Source of the DNA: JBBQWT01 sp038210375 | GTDB taxonomy: Bacteria; Acidobacteriota; Terriglobia; Terriglobales; Acidobacteriaceae | Assembly (NCBI GenBank): GCA_038210375.1 | Contig: JBBQWT010000019.1 | Location: 1 to 64,000 of the forward strand | Direction of reading: 5' to 3' | DNA length: 64,000 bases | Shown here: piece after piece, positions 32,957-42,369 of the stretch | How positions within the stretch are numbered: the first letter of the stretch is position 1 | How the letters are laid out: every line of letters starts with the position of its first letter | The notes under the pieces: model-generated | What the model was told of the DNA's origin: nothing | Database searches by the model: none | The model's input: the letters and a program-made list of their open reading frames with translations, nothing else | Made by a program: the position numbers and the translations under genes

Positions 32957-33933
32957 ATGGGTGACCCAAGAGTTTCGATCGCACTATGCACCCATAACGG
33001 AGCCAGGTTTCTGCCCGCTCAATTACGAAGCATATTGCACCAAGTTCGTCTTCCCGATGAGTTGATCATTTGTGACGACCATTCGAGCGACGCTACGCTT
33101 GCGATCGTTGAAGAGTTTTCGCGGAGCGCGCCATTCTCAGTGAAAGTACGCAAGAATCCCGCGAACCTCGGCATCGCAAAGAATCACGAACAAGCCATCA
33201 ATCTATGTAAGGGCGGGCTGATTATACTGTGCGACCAGGATGATGTCTGGCATCCCGAAAAAATTGTTGTGCTCGAGCGGGCGTTCACGGAGGCCCCCCC
33301 CCCCACAGTTCCATGGTCTTTTCTGATGCGCGGATCATCGATCAAGCCGGGGTTTTCACCGGGCGCTATCTTTGGCAAGACCACGGACTCGCAGGCGCCG
33401 TGCGGGCCCGGGTTGACCAGGGCGACCTGTTCAATGTTCTTCTGGCGCGCCCCCGGGTGACGGCGCCGACAATGGCGCTGCGCGCCAGTTTGAAAAATAA
33501 GATCATGCCCATTCTGCAAGCGTGGTTGCAAGACGAATGGATTGCGCTGCTGGCGTCGGGGTTGGCCTCGTATTCCCTGGTCGATCGACCGCTGGTGGAT
33601 TATCGTCAGCATGCGGAGCAAGAAGTGGGAATGCCGGCAACAGGAATAGCCGAAAAGGCAAAACTGTTTTCCAACCCCCACCGAGTCAGAAGTGAGCATT
33701 ATTCCGACATGGTGGCAAAATTCAAAATGGCCCAGGAAAGACTGCTGGAGCACAACCAGGATGGTTGTCAGTTAGAGCACCTCTCCGGTCTAAGCAAAAT
33801 AGATCACATGGAGAAACTCAGCACTCTCCCAGGGGACCGCTGGCAGCGTACACCCCTAATTTTAAGTGAGCTCTTTAGTGCCCGATACCTGCGTTATTCA
33901 CCCGGATGGATCACGGTAGCCAAAGACCTGTAG
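32957..33933 (+). CDS. Family 2 glycosyltransferase interrupted by a C11 frameshift
   Basis: The N-terminal half (from MGDPRVSIALCTHNGARFL at 32957) shows a GT-A fold with CTHNG, ICDDHSSDAT and the metal-binding DQDD (LCDQDDVWHPEK). The frame breaks in an uninterrupted run of 11 C at 33294-33304. The downstream frame from about 33305 continues the enzyme (SMVFSDARIID, later DEWIALLAS and LVDYRQH) to 33933. With one C fewer, or two more, the two halves would join into about 325 residues. Such enzymes add sugars to the O-antigen or capsule repeat. Either phase variation or a homopolymer sequencing error explains the break. Confidence 0.8.
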
Positions 33934-34078
33934 TTGTAAAAGATGTTTTTCCGGTCAGGGCCGCTGCGGCGGAATCTCCCTCTCTCAAATGTTTCCTTAT
34001 TTGCGAGAAACTTCAGTACAGGCTTCAGATTTGGCTCGATTTCCATCTCTGGAGAAGTTACTGCGGTGCAGTCTTAAG

Positions 34079-34200
34079 GTCAAAGGCAGTCTGCGCGTAG
34101 AACCTGACCGGCGTTTCTTTGAGTGTGCGGTTTGGCAAGCAATGCGGGTTGCGCACAGGAAACAAGAGGTTCCTCGGCTTGCGCTCGGAATGACAATTCA
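34079..34200 (+). repeat. Single copy of the 6.4-kb doublet repeat
   Basis: GTCAAAGGCAG, TCTGCGCGTAGAACCTGA and TTTCTTTGAGTGTGCGG lead into GAAACAAGAGGTTCCTCGGC and CTTGCGCTCGGAATGACAAT. The order and most bases are those of the left arm plus interior of the doublet at 6441-6570, read in reverse, with about 12 percent divergence by eye. The remainder of the gap 33934-34273 shows no gene. Confidence 0.85.
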
Positions 34201-34273
34201 CTTAGAACGCGTACTTATGTTCTGAAGGACCTATAAAACGCGTTCTTCGGGAGCAACCGCCTCAGCCGGCATC

Positions 34274-35200
34274 TTACCCGGCTTGTACCAAACCCATCAC
34301 CTCGCGCAAACCTTTATCCCACGGACCGATCCTGGCGCCGAACACTTCTTTAATCTTGCGATTATCGAGAACAGAGTTTTGCGGACGCCGAGCCGGCGTT
34401 GAATACTGGGCCGTGGTCACCGGCTCAATCCGCAGCGATGGCCGAATTCCGACCCACTCGCGCGCGTGCGCTTCAGCGAGGATAGCCTGCGCGAAACCAT
34501 GCCACGACGTTTTCCCCGAGGCCGTCAGGTTGTAGATGCCGGAGGATTCCCCGACGCTCCCTGCCGGCCCGAGATTCGCTTCGCCCTTGCGCAGTTTCAG
34601 CAGCACCTCCGCGGTCGCTCGGGCGATGCCGCGGCTTGAAGTGGGCGCGCCGAACTGATCGGCGACCACCGTTAGCTGGTCCTTGTCCTTCGCCAGTTGC
34701 AGAATCTTCAGCAGAAAGTTGCTGCCGCGGTGGCTGTACACCCAACTGGTTCTGAAAATCAGGTACTTGCCGCCCACACTAGCAATGGCCCGCTCGCCCG
34801 CCAGCTTGGTGCGGCCGTAGGCGTTGATGGGATTCGGCAAGTCTTCCTCGCTGTATGGCGCGGCGGAAGCGCCGTCAAAGACGTAGTCGGTGGAATAGTG
34901 GATGAGCAGGGCTCCCCGCCGGAGGGCCTCTTCGGCCAGTACCCCGGGGGCGACGCCGTTGACCGCCAGGGCCAGATCCGGTTCGGTCTCGGCGCGGTCC
35001 ACCGCGGTGTAGGCCGCGGCATTGACTATGATCTCCGGAGCGTGTTCGCGCACCTGGCGCCGGATCGCATCCTGGTCGGCCAGGTCCAGGCCGCCGCGGT
35101 CGAGCGCGATCACCTCGGCCAGGGGCTGCAAGGTTTGCTGCAGGTCCCAGCCCACCTGGCCATTTTTTCCGAGGAGAAGAATTTTCACTGGATTCTGCAA
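34274..35200 (-). CDS. rfbD: dTDP-4-dehydrorhamnose reductase
   Basis: A 308-residue NAD(P)-dependent enzyme of the extended SDR family, last step to dTDP-L-rhamnose. GKNGQVGWDL is the nucleotide-binding glycine motif (residues 12-21), INAAAYTAVDRAE (VNAAAYTAVD here) follows near 60, STDYVFDG near 104 and the catalytic YGRTKLAGE near 130. Length is normal. It is the promoter-distal gene of the rfbB-A-C-D set, 21 bases after rfbC. Confidence 0.95.
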   Translation of the reverse strand: MQNPVKILLLGKNGQVGWDLQQTLQPLAEVIALDRGGLDLADQDAIRRQVREHAPEIIVNAAAYTAVDRAETEPDLALAVNGVAPGVLAEEALRRGALLIHYSTDYVFDGASAAPYSEEDLPNPINAYGRTKLAGERAIASVGGKYLIFRTSWVYSHRGSNFLLKILQLAKDKDQLTVVADQFGAPTSSRGIARATAEVLLKLRKGEANLGPAGSVGESSGIYNLTASGKTSWHGFAQAILAEAHAREWVGIRPSLRIEPVTTAQYSTPARRPQNSVLDNRKIKEVFGARIGPWDKGLREVMGLVQAG

Positions 35201-35221
35201 TGCCTGGTCAACCCGTGTTCT

Positions 35222-35767
35222 TCAGTCGAACAGTTCAGCATCAGCGAATCTGATTCCCGCCCTGTCCTTGTTAGACAAGGTGGGCTCCGAGGTCAACGGC
35301 CACTTGATGGCCACGTCCTCGTCGTTCCACAGGATGGAGTGCTCAAACTGCGGCGCATAATACTCCGTGGTCTTGTACAAAACTTCGGCGCACTCCGAGA
35401 GCACCAGGAAGCCGTGGGCAAAACCCGGCGGCACCCACAGCATCCTCTTGTTTTCCCCGGACAGCCGCCCGCCCGTCCACTTGCCCCGGGTGGGCGACTT
35501 CCCGCGTAAATCCACCACCACGTCGTACACTTCGCCGGCCACCACCCTGATCAGTTTTCCCTGCGGGTTCTTCGACTGGTAATGCATGCCGCGCAGCACG
35601 TTGCGCGCCGAGCGTGAGTGGTTGTCCTGCACAAAATCGGGATCAAGTCCGGTGGCTTCGGCAAACAGCTTGCGGTTGTAGCTTTCCAGAAAGAAGCCGC
35701 GCTCGTCGCCATACATCACCGGCTCGATCACCAGCACTTCCGGGATGGAGGTGGGAAATACTTTCAT
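35222..35767 (-). CDS. rfbC: dTDP-4-dehydrorhamnose 3,5-epimerase
   Basis: A 181-residue cupin-fold epimerase. Diagnostic blocks are GDERGFFLESYN (near 22), FVQDNHSRSARNVLRGMHYQ with the catalytic His (near 45-64), VVDLRGKSPT and FAHGFLVLSE with Tyr-adjacent VLYKTTEYY. The ATG at 35767 overlaps the TGA of rfbA by one base (TGATG), so translation is likely coupled. Confidence 0.95.
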   Translation of the reverse strand: MKVFPTSIPEVLVIEPVMYGDERGFFLESYNRKLFAEATGLDPDFVQDNHSRSARNVLRGMHYQSKNPQGKLIRVVAGEVYDVVVDLRGKSPTRGKWTGGRLSGENKRMLWVPPGFAHGFLVLSECAEVLYKTTEYYAPQFEHSILWNDEDVAIKWPLTSEPTLSNKDRAGIRFADAELFD

Positions 35768-36690
35768 CAGAAGATCCGCTCTTCCAGCATCGATAGAAGA
35801 TATTGCCCGTAACTGTTGTTGCGCATGGGCACCGCCAGTTGCTCCACCTGGGCGGCAGTGATATAGCCGTTGCGATAGGCAATTTCTTCGGGACAGGCGA
35901 TCTTGAGCCCCTGCCGCTTCTCGATGGTCTGCACGAACACCGCCGCTTCGATCAGGGATTCATGGGTGCCGGTGTCGAGCCATGCCATGCCGCGGCCCAT
36001 GACCTTGGCGCGCAGAGCGCCCATCTCCATGTAGCGCCGGTTGACTTCGGTGATCTCCAGTTCGCCACGGGCGGAAGGCTTGAGCGATTCCGCGATGCCC
36101 ACCACCTGGTGGTCGTAAAAATAAAGTCCGGGCACGGCGTAGCGCGATTTCGGCACCGCGGGCTTTTCCTCGATGCCGATTACGGCGCCCGAAGAGTCCA
36201 GCTCGATGACGCCATAACGTTCGGGATCAGTGACCGGGTAGGCGAAGATGGTGGCGCCGTTGGGATCTTGGCCGGCGCCCTGCAGCAAGTGACCAAACTC
36301 ATTGCCGTAGAAGATGTTGTCTCCCAGGGTCAATATGCAGGGGTCGGACCCAAGAAAATTCTTGCCCACTATAAAGGCCTGGGCCAGGCCGCCGGGGGTG
36401 GGCTGCACCGCGTAGCGCAGGGAAATTCCCCAGCGCACGCCGTCGCCCAGCAACTGCTCAAAGCGCGGCGTATCCTGCGGGGTGGAAATGACCAGGATTT
36501 CTTTGACTCCCGCCAGCATGAGGGTGCTCAGCGGGTAATAGATCATGGGTTTATCGTAGATCGGCAACAGTTGCTTGGAGATGCACAGCGTGGCGGGAAA
36601 TAAGCGGGTCCCCGAGCCCCCGGCCAGGATGATGCCCTTGCGTACCGGGTGATCGTTCTTACCTTTATTTTGCAAAGAGCCGGGCGCCAT
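35767..36690 (-). CDS. rfbA: Glucose-1-phosphate thymidylyltransferase
   Basis: A 307-residue nucleotidyltransferase making dTDP-glucose. The signature GIILAGGSGTRLFPAT (residues 19-34) is followed by ISKQLLPIYDKPMIYYPLST and LGDNIFYG with the metal-binding aspartate, and the EEKPAVPKS block. The first 18 residues are not typical of the family, so a downstream start (for example the GTG/ATG near the conserved RKGIILAGG) is possible. It overlaps rfbC and lies 110 bases after rfbB. Confidence 0.95.
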   Translation of the reverse strand: MAPGSLQNKGKNDHPVRKGIILAGGSGTRLFPATLCISKQLLPIYDKPMIYYPLSTLMLAGVKEILVISTPQDTPRFEQLLGDGVRWGISLRYAVQPTPGGLAQAFIVGKNFLGSDPCILTLGDNIFYGNEFGHLLQGAGQDPNGATIFAYPVTDPERYGVIELDSSGAVIGIEEKPAVPKSRYAVPGLYFYDHQVVGIAESLKPSARGELEITEVNRRYMEMGALRAKVMGRGMAWLDTGTHESLIEAAVFVQTIEKRQGLKIACPEEIAYRNGYITAAQVEQLAVPMRNNSYGQYLLSMLEERIF

Positions 36691-36800
36691 GCCAGCGATT
36701 ATAAGATAAGTTCACACGCTTGATTGCAGCCAGGTTCTGGGCGGCAACCGCCTGTAGCAAAGGCGGAAGCTCGCAATCAATCTGTCACAGCGGCTGGCGA

Positions 36801-37871
36801 TCAGCGGGCCTGGTATTGCGTGGCAATCCAATTCTGGTAAGCGCCGCTGGTGACGTTCCGCACCCAGCCGGGATTGCCTAAATACCATGCAACCGTCTTG
36901 CGCAATCCGGCTGAAAAAGTTGCAGCAGGCTTCCATCCCAGTTCGCGCTCGATCTTCGTGGCATCCATGGCATAGCGCTGGTCGTGGCCCGGCCTGTCTT
37001 GCACGAAGGTGATGAGCGCGGCATGCCCGGCGCCTCCCGGCCGCGGGGCCAGCTCGTCGAGGATGGAGCAAATGTTCTGCGCGACTTCCAGGTTCTTGAT
37101 TTCGTTCCAGCCGCCGACATTGTAGGTCTGGCCGGGCGCGCCGCCGTGCAGCACGGTTTCGAGCGCGTCGCAATGGTCGTCCACATAGAGCCAGTCGCGC
37201 ACGTTGCTGCCGTCGCCATAAATCGGCAATGGCAGGCCGCGGGTGGCGTTCAAGATCATCAGCGGAATTAATTTTTCAGGGAACTGGCGCGGCCCGTAAT
37301 TATTGGAACAGTTGGTGATGATGGTGGGCAGGCCATAGGTGTGGAAGTAGGCTCGCACCAGGTGGTCCGAGGCCGCTTTCGACGCCGAATACGGGCTGTT
37401 GGGGCGATACGGATTGCTCTCGATGAACGGCGGGTCGCCGGCGCTCAGGGAGCCATACACTTCGTCGGTGGATACGTGCACGAAGCGGAACGACTTTTTC
37501 TGTTGGTCGCCCAGCCCTCGCCAGTAGGCCAGGCTTTCTTCCAGCATGTGGAAGGTCCCATTGATATTGGTGCGAACGAATTCGCCGGGGCCCAGGATGG
37601 AACGATCCACATGACTCTCGGCGGCAAAATGCAAGATGGCCCCTGGCCGGTGCCTGTCCAGAACCGTTTTAAACGCCGGACGGTCGCAGATGTCACCCTG
37701 CAAAAAAAAATAGCTGTCTCCAGCGCTTAAACCGTCGAGGTTCTGCAGGTTGCCGGCGTAGGTGAGCCTGTCGAAATTTACGATGCGGGTGCGATGGCGG
37801 GAAAGATGGCGCCGTATGAAATTCGATCCGATGAAGCCGGCGCCACCGGTGAGCAGAAGGGTTTCTTCCAT
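36801..37871 (-). CDS. rfbB: dTDP-glucose 4,6-dehydratase
   Basis: A 356-residue SDR enzyme. The start is the ATG at 37871 because MEETLLLTGGAGFIGSNF opens the NAD-binding fold; an upstream in-frame extension of 33 codons shows no similarity. Further signatures are HFAAESHVDRSI, STDEVYGSL, the catalytic YSASKAASDHLVRAY and TNCSNNYGPRQFPEKLIPL. It is the first gene of the rhamnose operon, with 109 bases of spacer before rfbA that contain a loose TTGATTGC / GCAATCAA hairpin. Confidence 0.95.
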   Translation of the reverse strand: MEETLLLTGGAGFIGSNFIRRHLSRHRTRIVNFDRLTYAGNLQNLDGLSAGDSYFFLQGDICDRPAFKTVLDRHRPGAILHFAAESHVDRSILGPGEFVRTNINGTFHMLEESLAYWRGLGDQQKKSFRFVHVSTDEVYGSLSAGDPPFIESNPYRPNSPYSASKAASDHLVRAYFHTYGLPTIITNCSNNYGPRQFPEKLIPLMILNATRGLPLPIYGDGSNVRDWLYVDDHCDALETVLHGGAPGQTYNVGGWNEIKNLEVAQNICSILDELAPRPGGAGHAALITFVQDRPGHDQRYAMDATKIERELGWKPAATFSAGLRKTVAWYLGNPGWVRNVTSGAYQNWIATQYQAR

Positions 37872-38014
37872 TGATTTACGACACCGCCTGCTTCTCAATA
37901 CAGCACAACGGCAACGCCGAGGCATCCGCATGGGCCCAAAAAGCTGTGGGTCGCGGGCGGAGACGACCACTACTGACGCGGAGCCCGGGCGCCGGCTGCG
38001 TTGAAAACGCCGAT

Positions 38015-40399
38015 CTACTTCCCGATCACGCGAATCGACGCCACCCCGATGGCCATCTGCCCGAAGATCTGTGAATATTCCCTCAGGTAGCGTAAGAAGC
38101 CAACGTGGTCGAATCTATCGGGGATCACAAGGGTGTCGCCCGGCATGAGTTTCAGTGAGTCGAAACCTGATGTGAACACTCCGCTGGCTCTTTCCTTGCC
38201 TACTACCGACCCGTCAGCCCGAATCACAAATTCGTGGCTTCGGTCGGCATTGCGCGTCGCGCCCCCGGCCTGGCGAAGCACGCCGGAAGCCCGGCGGTTC
38301 GGCCGCCACAGGAAACTACCCGGGTTATTGACTTCGCCGATCACTCCGATGGTCGCCGGGGCAAAGGGAACCACCAGCGAATCGCCATCTTCCAGGGTAA
38401 TATCCGGCAAATTTTGCAGATTGTTCTGCGACGGCTTCAAGCCCAGGACGACGCGCCCCGTGGGTTTCAGTTGCCGTACCCGATCCAGCAGCGCTTTCTG
38501 GGCTTCGCCGCGTTGCCTTGCCGAAGCGGCCTCTTCAACGGTCTCGGCAGCACGACTGGCGGCGATGGCGCCGCGGTGCAGCTCTTCCTCTTCGCGGTTG
38601 ATGAACGTCTCCAGCTGTTTCTGCTGCTCGACGCGCGTGGATTCACGAGTAAACACGGAGCCGAAAAGATATGCCTGGGGCGTGAAGCCTCCGGCCCGCG
38701 TGATCAGGTGTTGCAGGGTTTCCCCCGATTCCGCGCGATAGGCCCCGGCGGCGGCGAATTCACCTCCCAGTTGCACGAACGCGTTCTGCCGCAAGCGTGG
38801 GACTTGCATGTCGCCTTGCGAAAAAACGCTGACCACATCGCCGGGCTGCAACTCCAGGTTGTTTGACGTGTCGCCGTCGCGAATCGCCTTCCCCAGATTG
38901 AAAGGGATCAAGTTGCTGGAAAGATCTTCAGGGGTCTGGCGCTGGATGACCGCGTAGTCCCAGTTAATGTCAGGCACCACCCGCCGCGTCAAACCCGATA
39001 CGCCGCTTGCCCGGCTCTGCCTCTGGTAATAGTCGGCGGTGATCAGCGAATCACGCGAGGGAATCAGGTCACGAATGCGCATGCCCGGGCTCCAGGGATA
39101 GCGTCCCGGTTTGGCGACATTGCCGCGGAGCGTGACCGCATTTTGATAGCGGGCGTTGAGAGGATTGATGTTGACTAAATCCCCGTCGCGCACCGGACTG
39201 GCCAGCCCGGCTGGGTCGAGGCCAATCACATCGACCGTCCGGACTTCGCGGTTGGAGATGCGCTCCACCCGGGCCTGGTCTCCGAGCGCCACGGGCGTAA
39301 GACCGCCTGCCAGCCGCAAAACCTCTCCCAGCGTGCTCCATCGTCCTTTCAATTCGTAAATCGCGGGCACCTGCACGCTGCCGAATACGGCCACCTGTTC
39401 GCCCACCGGAGGAATAAAGATCACGTCGCCCGGGAGCAGGGATACATCTTTGGATTTGTCGCCGTTCAGCAACATGTCATAGATGTCGAACTCGGTGACC
39501 AGGCGGGTACCGCGTTTCAACTGGATCCGGCGCATGCTGCCGCTGCGCGATGGGCCTCCGGAAGCAAACAGCGCATTCAATAGCGTGCTCAGCGAGCTGA
39601 CGGTGTAGCGGCCGGGCGAGTGGGCCTGGCCGACCACGAACACTTCAATCGACCGCAGCTGGCCCATGGTCACATTGAGATCGAAGTTGTTAAACACCCG
39701 CCGTATCTGGGCATTGAGATAAGGCTGCAGTTGCTCGTACTTCAGTCCGGCCACTCGGATGTTGCCCACCCGCGGAATATAAATATTCCCGGTGCGGTCC
39801 ACCGTTGCCCGGTAGTCGATGTCGATCTGCCCCCACGCGCGGATCAGGATCTGGTCGCCCGGGCCGACAATGTAATCCGAAGTGGCGGCAACCTGGTCCA
39901 GCGGGGCGAAGGTGGTCGGCCCCTGGCGAAAAAGACTGTATCCGAAGAGTGGGAGATCTTTTCCGGTGGTCGCGGATACAAAAACCTGAAATTCGCTTTG
40001 CGCCTCCGCCACTGTGGACGCGGCGTTGCGATCCGGCGCACTCCTGCAGGGGTTCTGCTGGTCATTGCCAACTTCGCCAGCTTGCGGATTTTGGGGGTCA
40101 CAATCCACGCCGTTGGAGCCGGCATCGTTGCCGCTGGATGGGTTTCTTCCGCGGCGTCCGGTTTCATTGCGAATGACGACGGGAGCGAGCAGGGGAGACT
40201 GGACCGGTTGCAGCGAAGGGTCACCATTGGCCTGGCCCGGCTGCCCGTCTCCGGAGCTGGACATGCCAAGGATGCCCGATGTTCCCCCGCTTTGGGCCAG
40301 GGCAGGGGGAACTGCGGCGGCCGATAAGAGCGAAAGCAATACAATGCCAGTCAGGAAATGGGGTTGCATAGGTCCACGCGTCGTCGAAAAATTCAACAT
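38015..40399 (-). CDS. SLBB-domain polysaccharide export protein
   Basis: A 794-residue envelope protein (from the ATG at 40399, followed by a signal peptide LTGIVLLSLLSAAAVPPALA; the ATG at 40369 is an alternative start). After a low-complexity region (about 40-140) the Poly_export domain starts around YIVGPGDQILIRAWG, followed by four or five SLBB units (e.g. VFVVGQAHSPGRYTV, VAVFGSVQVPAIYEL, VTLRGNVAKPGRYPW, VIGEVNNPGSFLW). A helical, likely coiled-coil segment (EEELHRGAIAASRAAETVEE) sits between the last units. The lipobox of true Wza is absent, so it is not a lipoprotein. It should form part of the periplasmic/outer-membrane export channel for the glycan made nearby. Confidence 0.9.
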   Translation of the reverse strand: MLNFSTTRGPMQPHFLTGIVLLSLLSAAAVPPALAQSGGTSGILGMSSSGDGQPGQANGDPSLQPVQSPLLAPVVIRNETGRRGRNPSSGNDAGSNGVDCDPQNPQAGEVGNDQQNPCRSAPDRNAASTVAEAQSEFQVFVSATTGKDLPLFGYSLFRQGPTTFAPLDQVAATSDYIVGPGDQILIRAWGQIDIDYRATVDRTGNIYIPRVGNIRVAGLKYEQLQPYLNAQIRRVFNNFDLNVTMGQLRSIEVFVVGQAHSPGRYTVSSLSTLLNALFASGGPSRSGSMRRIQLKRGTRLVTEFDIYDMLLNGDKSKDVSLLPGDVIFIPPVGEQVAVFGSVQVPAIYELKGRWSTLGEVLRLAGGLTPVALGDQARVERISNREVRTVDVIGLDPAGLASPVRDGDLVNINPLNARYQNAVTLRGNVAKPGRYPWSPGMRIRDLIPSRDSLITADYYQRQSRASGVSGLTRRVVPDINWDYAVIQRQTPEDLSSNLIPFNLGKAIRDGDTSNNLELQPGDVVSVFSQGDMQVPRLRQNAFVQLGGEFAAAGAYRAESGETLQHLITRAGGFTPQAYLFGSVFTRESTRVEQQKQLETFINREEEELHRGAIAASRAAETVEEAASARQRGEAQKALLDRVRQLKPTGRVVLGLKPSQNNLQNLPDITLEDGDSLVVPFAPATIGVIGEVNNPGSFLWRPNRRASGVLRQAGGATRNADRSHEFVIRADGSVVGKERASGVFTSGFDSLKLMPGDTLVIPDRFDHVGFLRYLREYSQIFGQMAIGVASIRVIGK

Positions 40400-40689
40400 T
40401 GGGTTTTGGCCTGGTGGAAAGATTCTTATGAATGGAGCCGGATACTCTGAGAATTGTTCGTGACCGCCGGTCGCAGCGTTCTGAGCGGTCACCCGCGCCC
40501 TTTCGGTCGAAAATCAACCAGCTCTCCGGCGCAATTTCATTGTATATCAGCCCTTATGTTCTGAAAAACCGTTCTGATTCCGTTGCCCACCCAACCCAGG
40601 ATACCGGCGCAACCCGCAAAACCTGTCGCGTCAACGCAACTTTCAGGCTGGCTAATGCCATCCTAGAACCGTCAAGCGAGGTGAAGGAT

Positions 40690-40938
40690 ATGTCATTTCT
40701 GGCATGGATCGTTCTAGGCTTGATAGCCGGATACGTGGGCAGCAAGATCGTCAACAAACGCGGCGAAGGTATCGTTGTGGATATCATTCTCGGCGTGGTG
40801 GGCGCGCTGGTTGGCGGGTTTCTCTTCCACTTGTTTGGCCACGCCGGCGTGACCGGGCTCAACCTTTACAGCCTCATCGTAGCCGTGGTGGGGGCAGTGG
40901 TGGTTCTGGTGGTCTACCACTCTCTGCGTCGCTTGTAG
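40690..40938 (+). CDS. GlsB/YeaQ/YmgE-family stress membrane protein
   Basis: An 82-residue transglycosylase-associated-type membrane protein. It starts at the ATG at 40690 after GAGGTGAAGGAT. Three hydrophobic helices carry glycine repeats: WIVLGLIAGYVGSKIV, IILGVVGALVGGFLF and LIVAVVGAVVVLVVYHSL. The family is induced in stress and stationary phase; molecular role unclear. It opens the stress-type cassette that runs to 42.9 kb. Confidence 0.88.
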   Translation: MSFLAWIVLGLIAGYVGSKIVNKRGEGIVVDIILGVVGALVGGFLFHLFGHAGVTGLNLYSLIVAVVGAVVVLVVYHSLRRL

Positions 40939-41052
40939 CGCAGGCGGGCGGCTCGACTTGACGATTCGTCCGGCTACGATCGACTCGTGAATCTAACCAT
41001 GGAATGGGCAAGCGAATCGAGCAGTGCGCCGACCAAAGTCAGGGGAATCTTC

Positions 41053-41622
41053 ATGGCAGTTAAAAATCTCGCAGTTTTCGGAATCTATCCCAATTATCTG
41101 AGCGCTGAGTTAGCCGTCGATAGCCTCCGCGCGGCCAGCTTTCGCAACACCGACATCTCCATTTTGTCTCCCCAGCAATCCAGCGCCCTTAAACTGCCTG
41201 CGGATTCTTTCGCCGAGCCCCTGGGTAGGGAGAAAATGGAGAAGGTTACGAAGGCGCCGGAGGGCGCGACCACCGGCGCCGGTTCCGGGGTCGTGATCGG
41301 CGGAACTTTAGGCTGGCTGGCGGGGATTGGAGCCCTCGCCATTCCCGGAATCGGACCTCTTATCGCCGCAGGGCCGGTGGTGGCCGCCCTGGCCGGGGCC
41401 GGAGTCGGCGGCGCGCTGGGTGGACTTGGCGGGGCCCTGGTCGGCTTCGGCATTCCCGAAGTCAGTGCCCAGGCCTACGCCGGCCGGGTTGGCTCCGGAG
41501 GCATCCTGCTGTCGGTGCATTGCGACGATGACGAATGGAGTCGGCGCGCCCAGGATGTTCTGCAGCGAAGCGGCGCCGAAGACATCTCTACAGGCGAATC
41601 GGCAGCGCCCGCGGCAGAATAG
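41053..41622 (+). CDS. Hypothetical protein with glycine-rich hydrophobic core
   Basis: A 189-residue product from the ATG at 41053 (AGGGGAATCTTC before it). The N-terminal domain (about 1-70, LAVFGIYPNYLSAELAVDSL) looks like the general stress protein 17M/YflT-type alpha-beta fold. A long glycine-alanine hydrophobic segment (about 75-145, GWLAGIGALAIPGIGPLIAAG) probably inserts into or contacts the membrane. The C-terminus (LSVHCDDDEWSRRAQDVL) resembles the end of the ActD-like/DUF3341-type folds. The family assignment is tentative. Confidence 0.7.
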   Translation: MAVKNLAVFGIYPNYLSAELAVDSLRAASFRNTDISILSPQQSSALKLPADSFAEPLGREKMEKVTKAPEGATTGAGSGVVIGGTLGWLAGIGALAIPGIGPLIAAGPVVAALAGAGVGGALGGLGGALVGFGIPEVSAQAYAGRVGSGGILLSVHCDDDEWSRRAQDVLQRSGAEDISTGESAAPAAE

Positions 41623-41860
41623 AAAGCCAGGTAAAAACCAAGGTCCGCGGCGGGCACCCCTGCAATGTAGACGCCTGGGTTGGGTTATGGACGTGCAACC
41701 CGTCCTGCAATGGCCGCAAACTCAAGGTTGTTCATCCCGTTTAAACTGGCCCATGATGCCGACGGATTTAACGCAACCTTTGGCAAGAATCCTCGCATCG
41801 GACTCAATGCATCGGGAAAATCCGCGGTAATCAGAGGTTGGATTCCCAGAGGAGATGACG

Positions 41861-42304
41861 ATGAAATATTTCTTGGCCGGCCTGGGAGTCGGAGCCGGAC
41901 TGGGCGTGCTTTTTGCACCCCGTCAGGGCGCCGAAACCCGCAACAGGATTAGAAGCGAAGCCTCCCGGCGCGCCTCCGCGCTTTATGACGGAACCCGCGG
42001 GAAGGCCGGTGACTTGCTCAGCCGGCTGGGCCACCTCACCGATTTTCTCGACAGCCGTACATCGGTGGAAGACAAGCTCATCGATATTTTAAATAACGCC
42101 AGCGAAGCCGAATTGATGTCAGTCAGCGGCATCGGTCCGGCCACTGCGCAACGGCTCATCCGCCACCGGCCCTATTTCAGCGAGCGCCAGGTGCTGGAAG
42201 AACGGGTACTGCGGCAGCAAACCTTTGAACACTTGAAAGAAGAACTTCTCGACCTTCCCCCGCAAGCCGGGGAAGCTGCAAGCGCACAAGAATCACCAGC
42301 TTAA
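41861..42304 (+). CDS. YtxH-like N-terminus fused to a helix-hairpin-helix domain
   Basis: A 147-residue product from the ATG at 41861, with GAGGAG at a good distance (the ATG at 41855 overlaps it). Residues 1-30 are YtxH-like (FLAGLGVGAGLGVLFAPRQG), a hydrophobic glycine-rich anchor followed by RNRIRSEASRRA. Residues about 75-110 hold a ComEA/HhH motif (INNASEAELMSVSGIGPATA, RLIRHRPY), which normally binds DNA. The combination, a membrane-tethered short HhH protein, is unusual. It lies between the stress protein and the DUF892 gene. Confidence 0.8.
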   Translation: MKYFLAGLGVGAGLGVLFAPRQGAETRNRIRSEASRRASALYDGTRGKAGDLLSRLGHLTDFLDSRTSVEDKLIDILNNASEAELMSVSGIGPATAQRLIRHRPYFSERQVLEERVLRQQTFEHLKEELLDLPPQAGEAASAQESPA

Positions 42305-42369
42305 CTTCATTCTCACTCAACACAAATACCAAGTGAACAGTATTACCAAATCTATATAAGGAGCGCGAT

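Noticed and set aside
36715..36800. Terminator or regulatory hairpin between rfbB and rfbA
   Set aside because: The TTGATTGC / GCAATCAA arms are about 60 bases apart with no T tract; they are too weak to claim.
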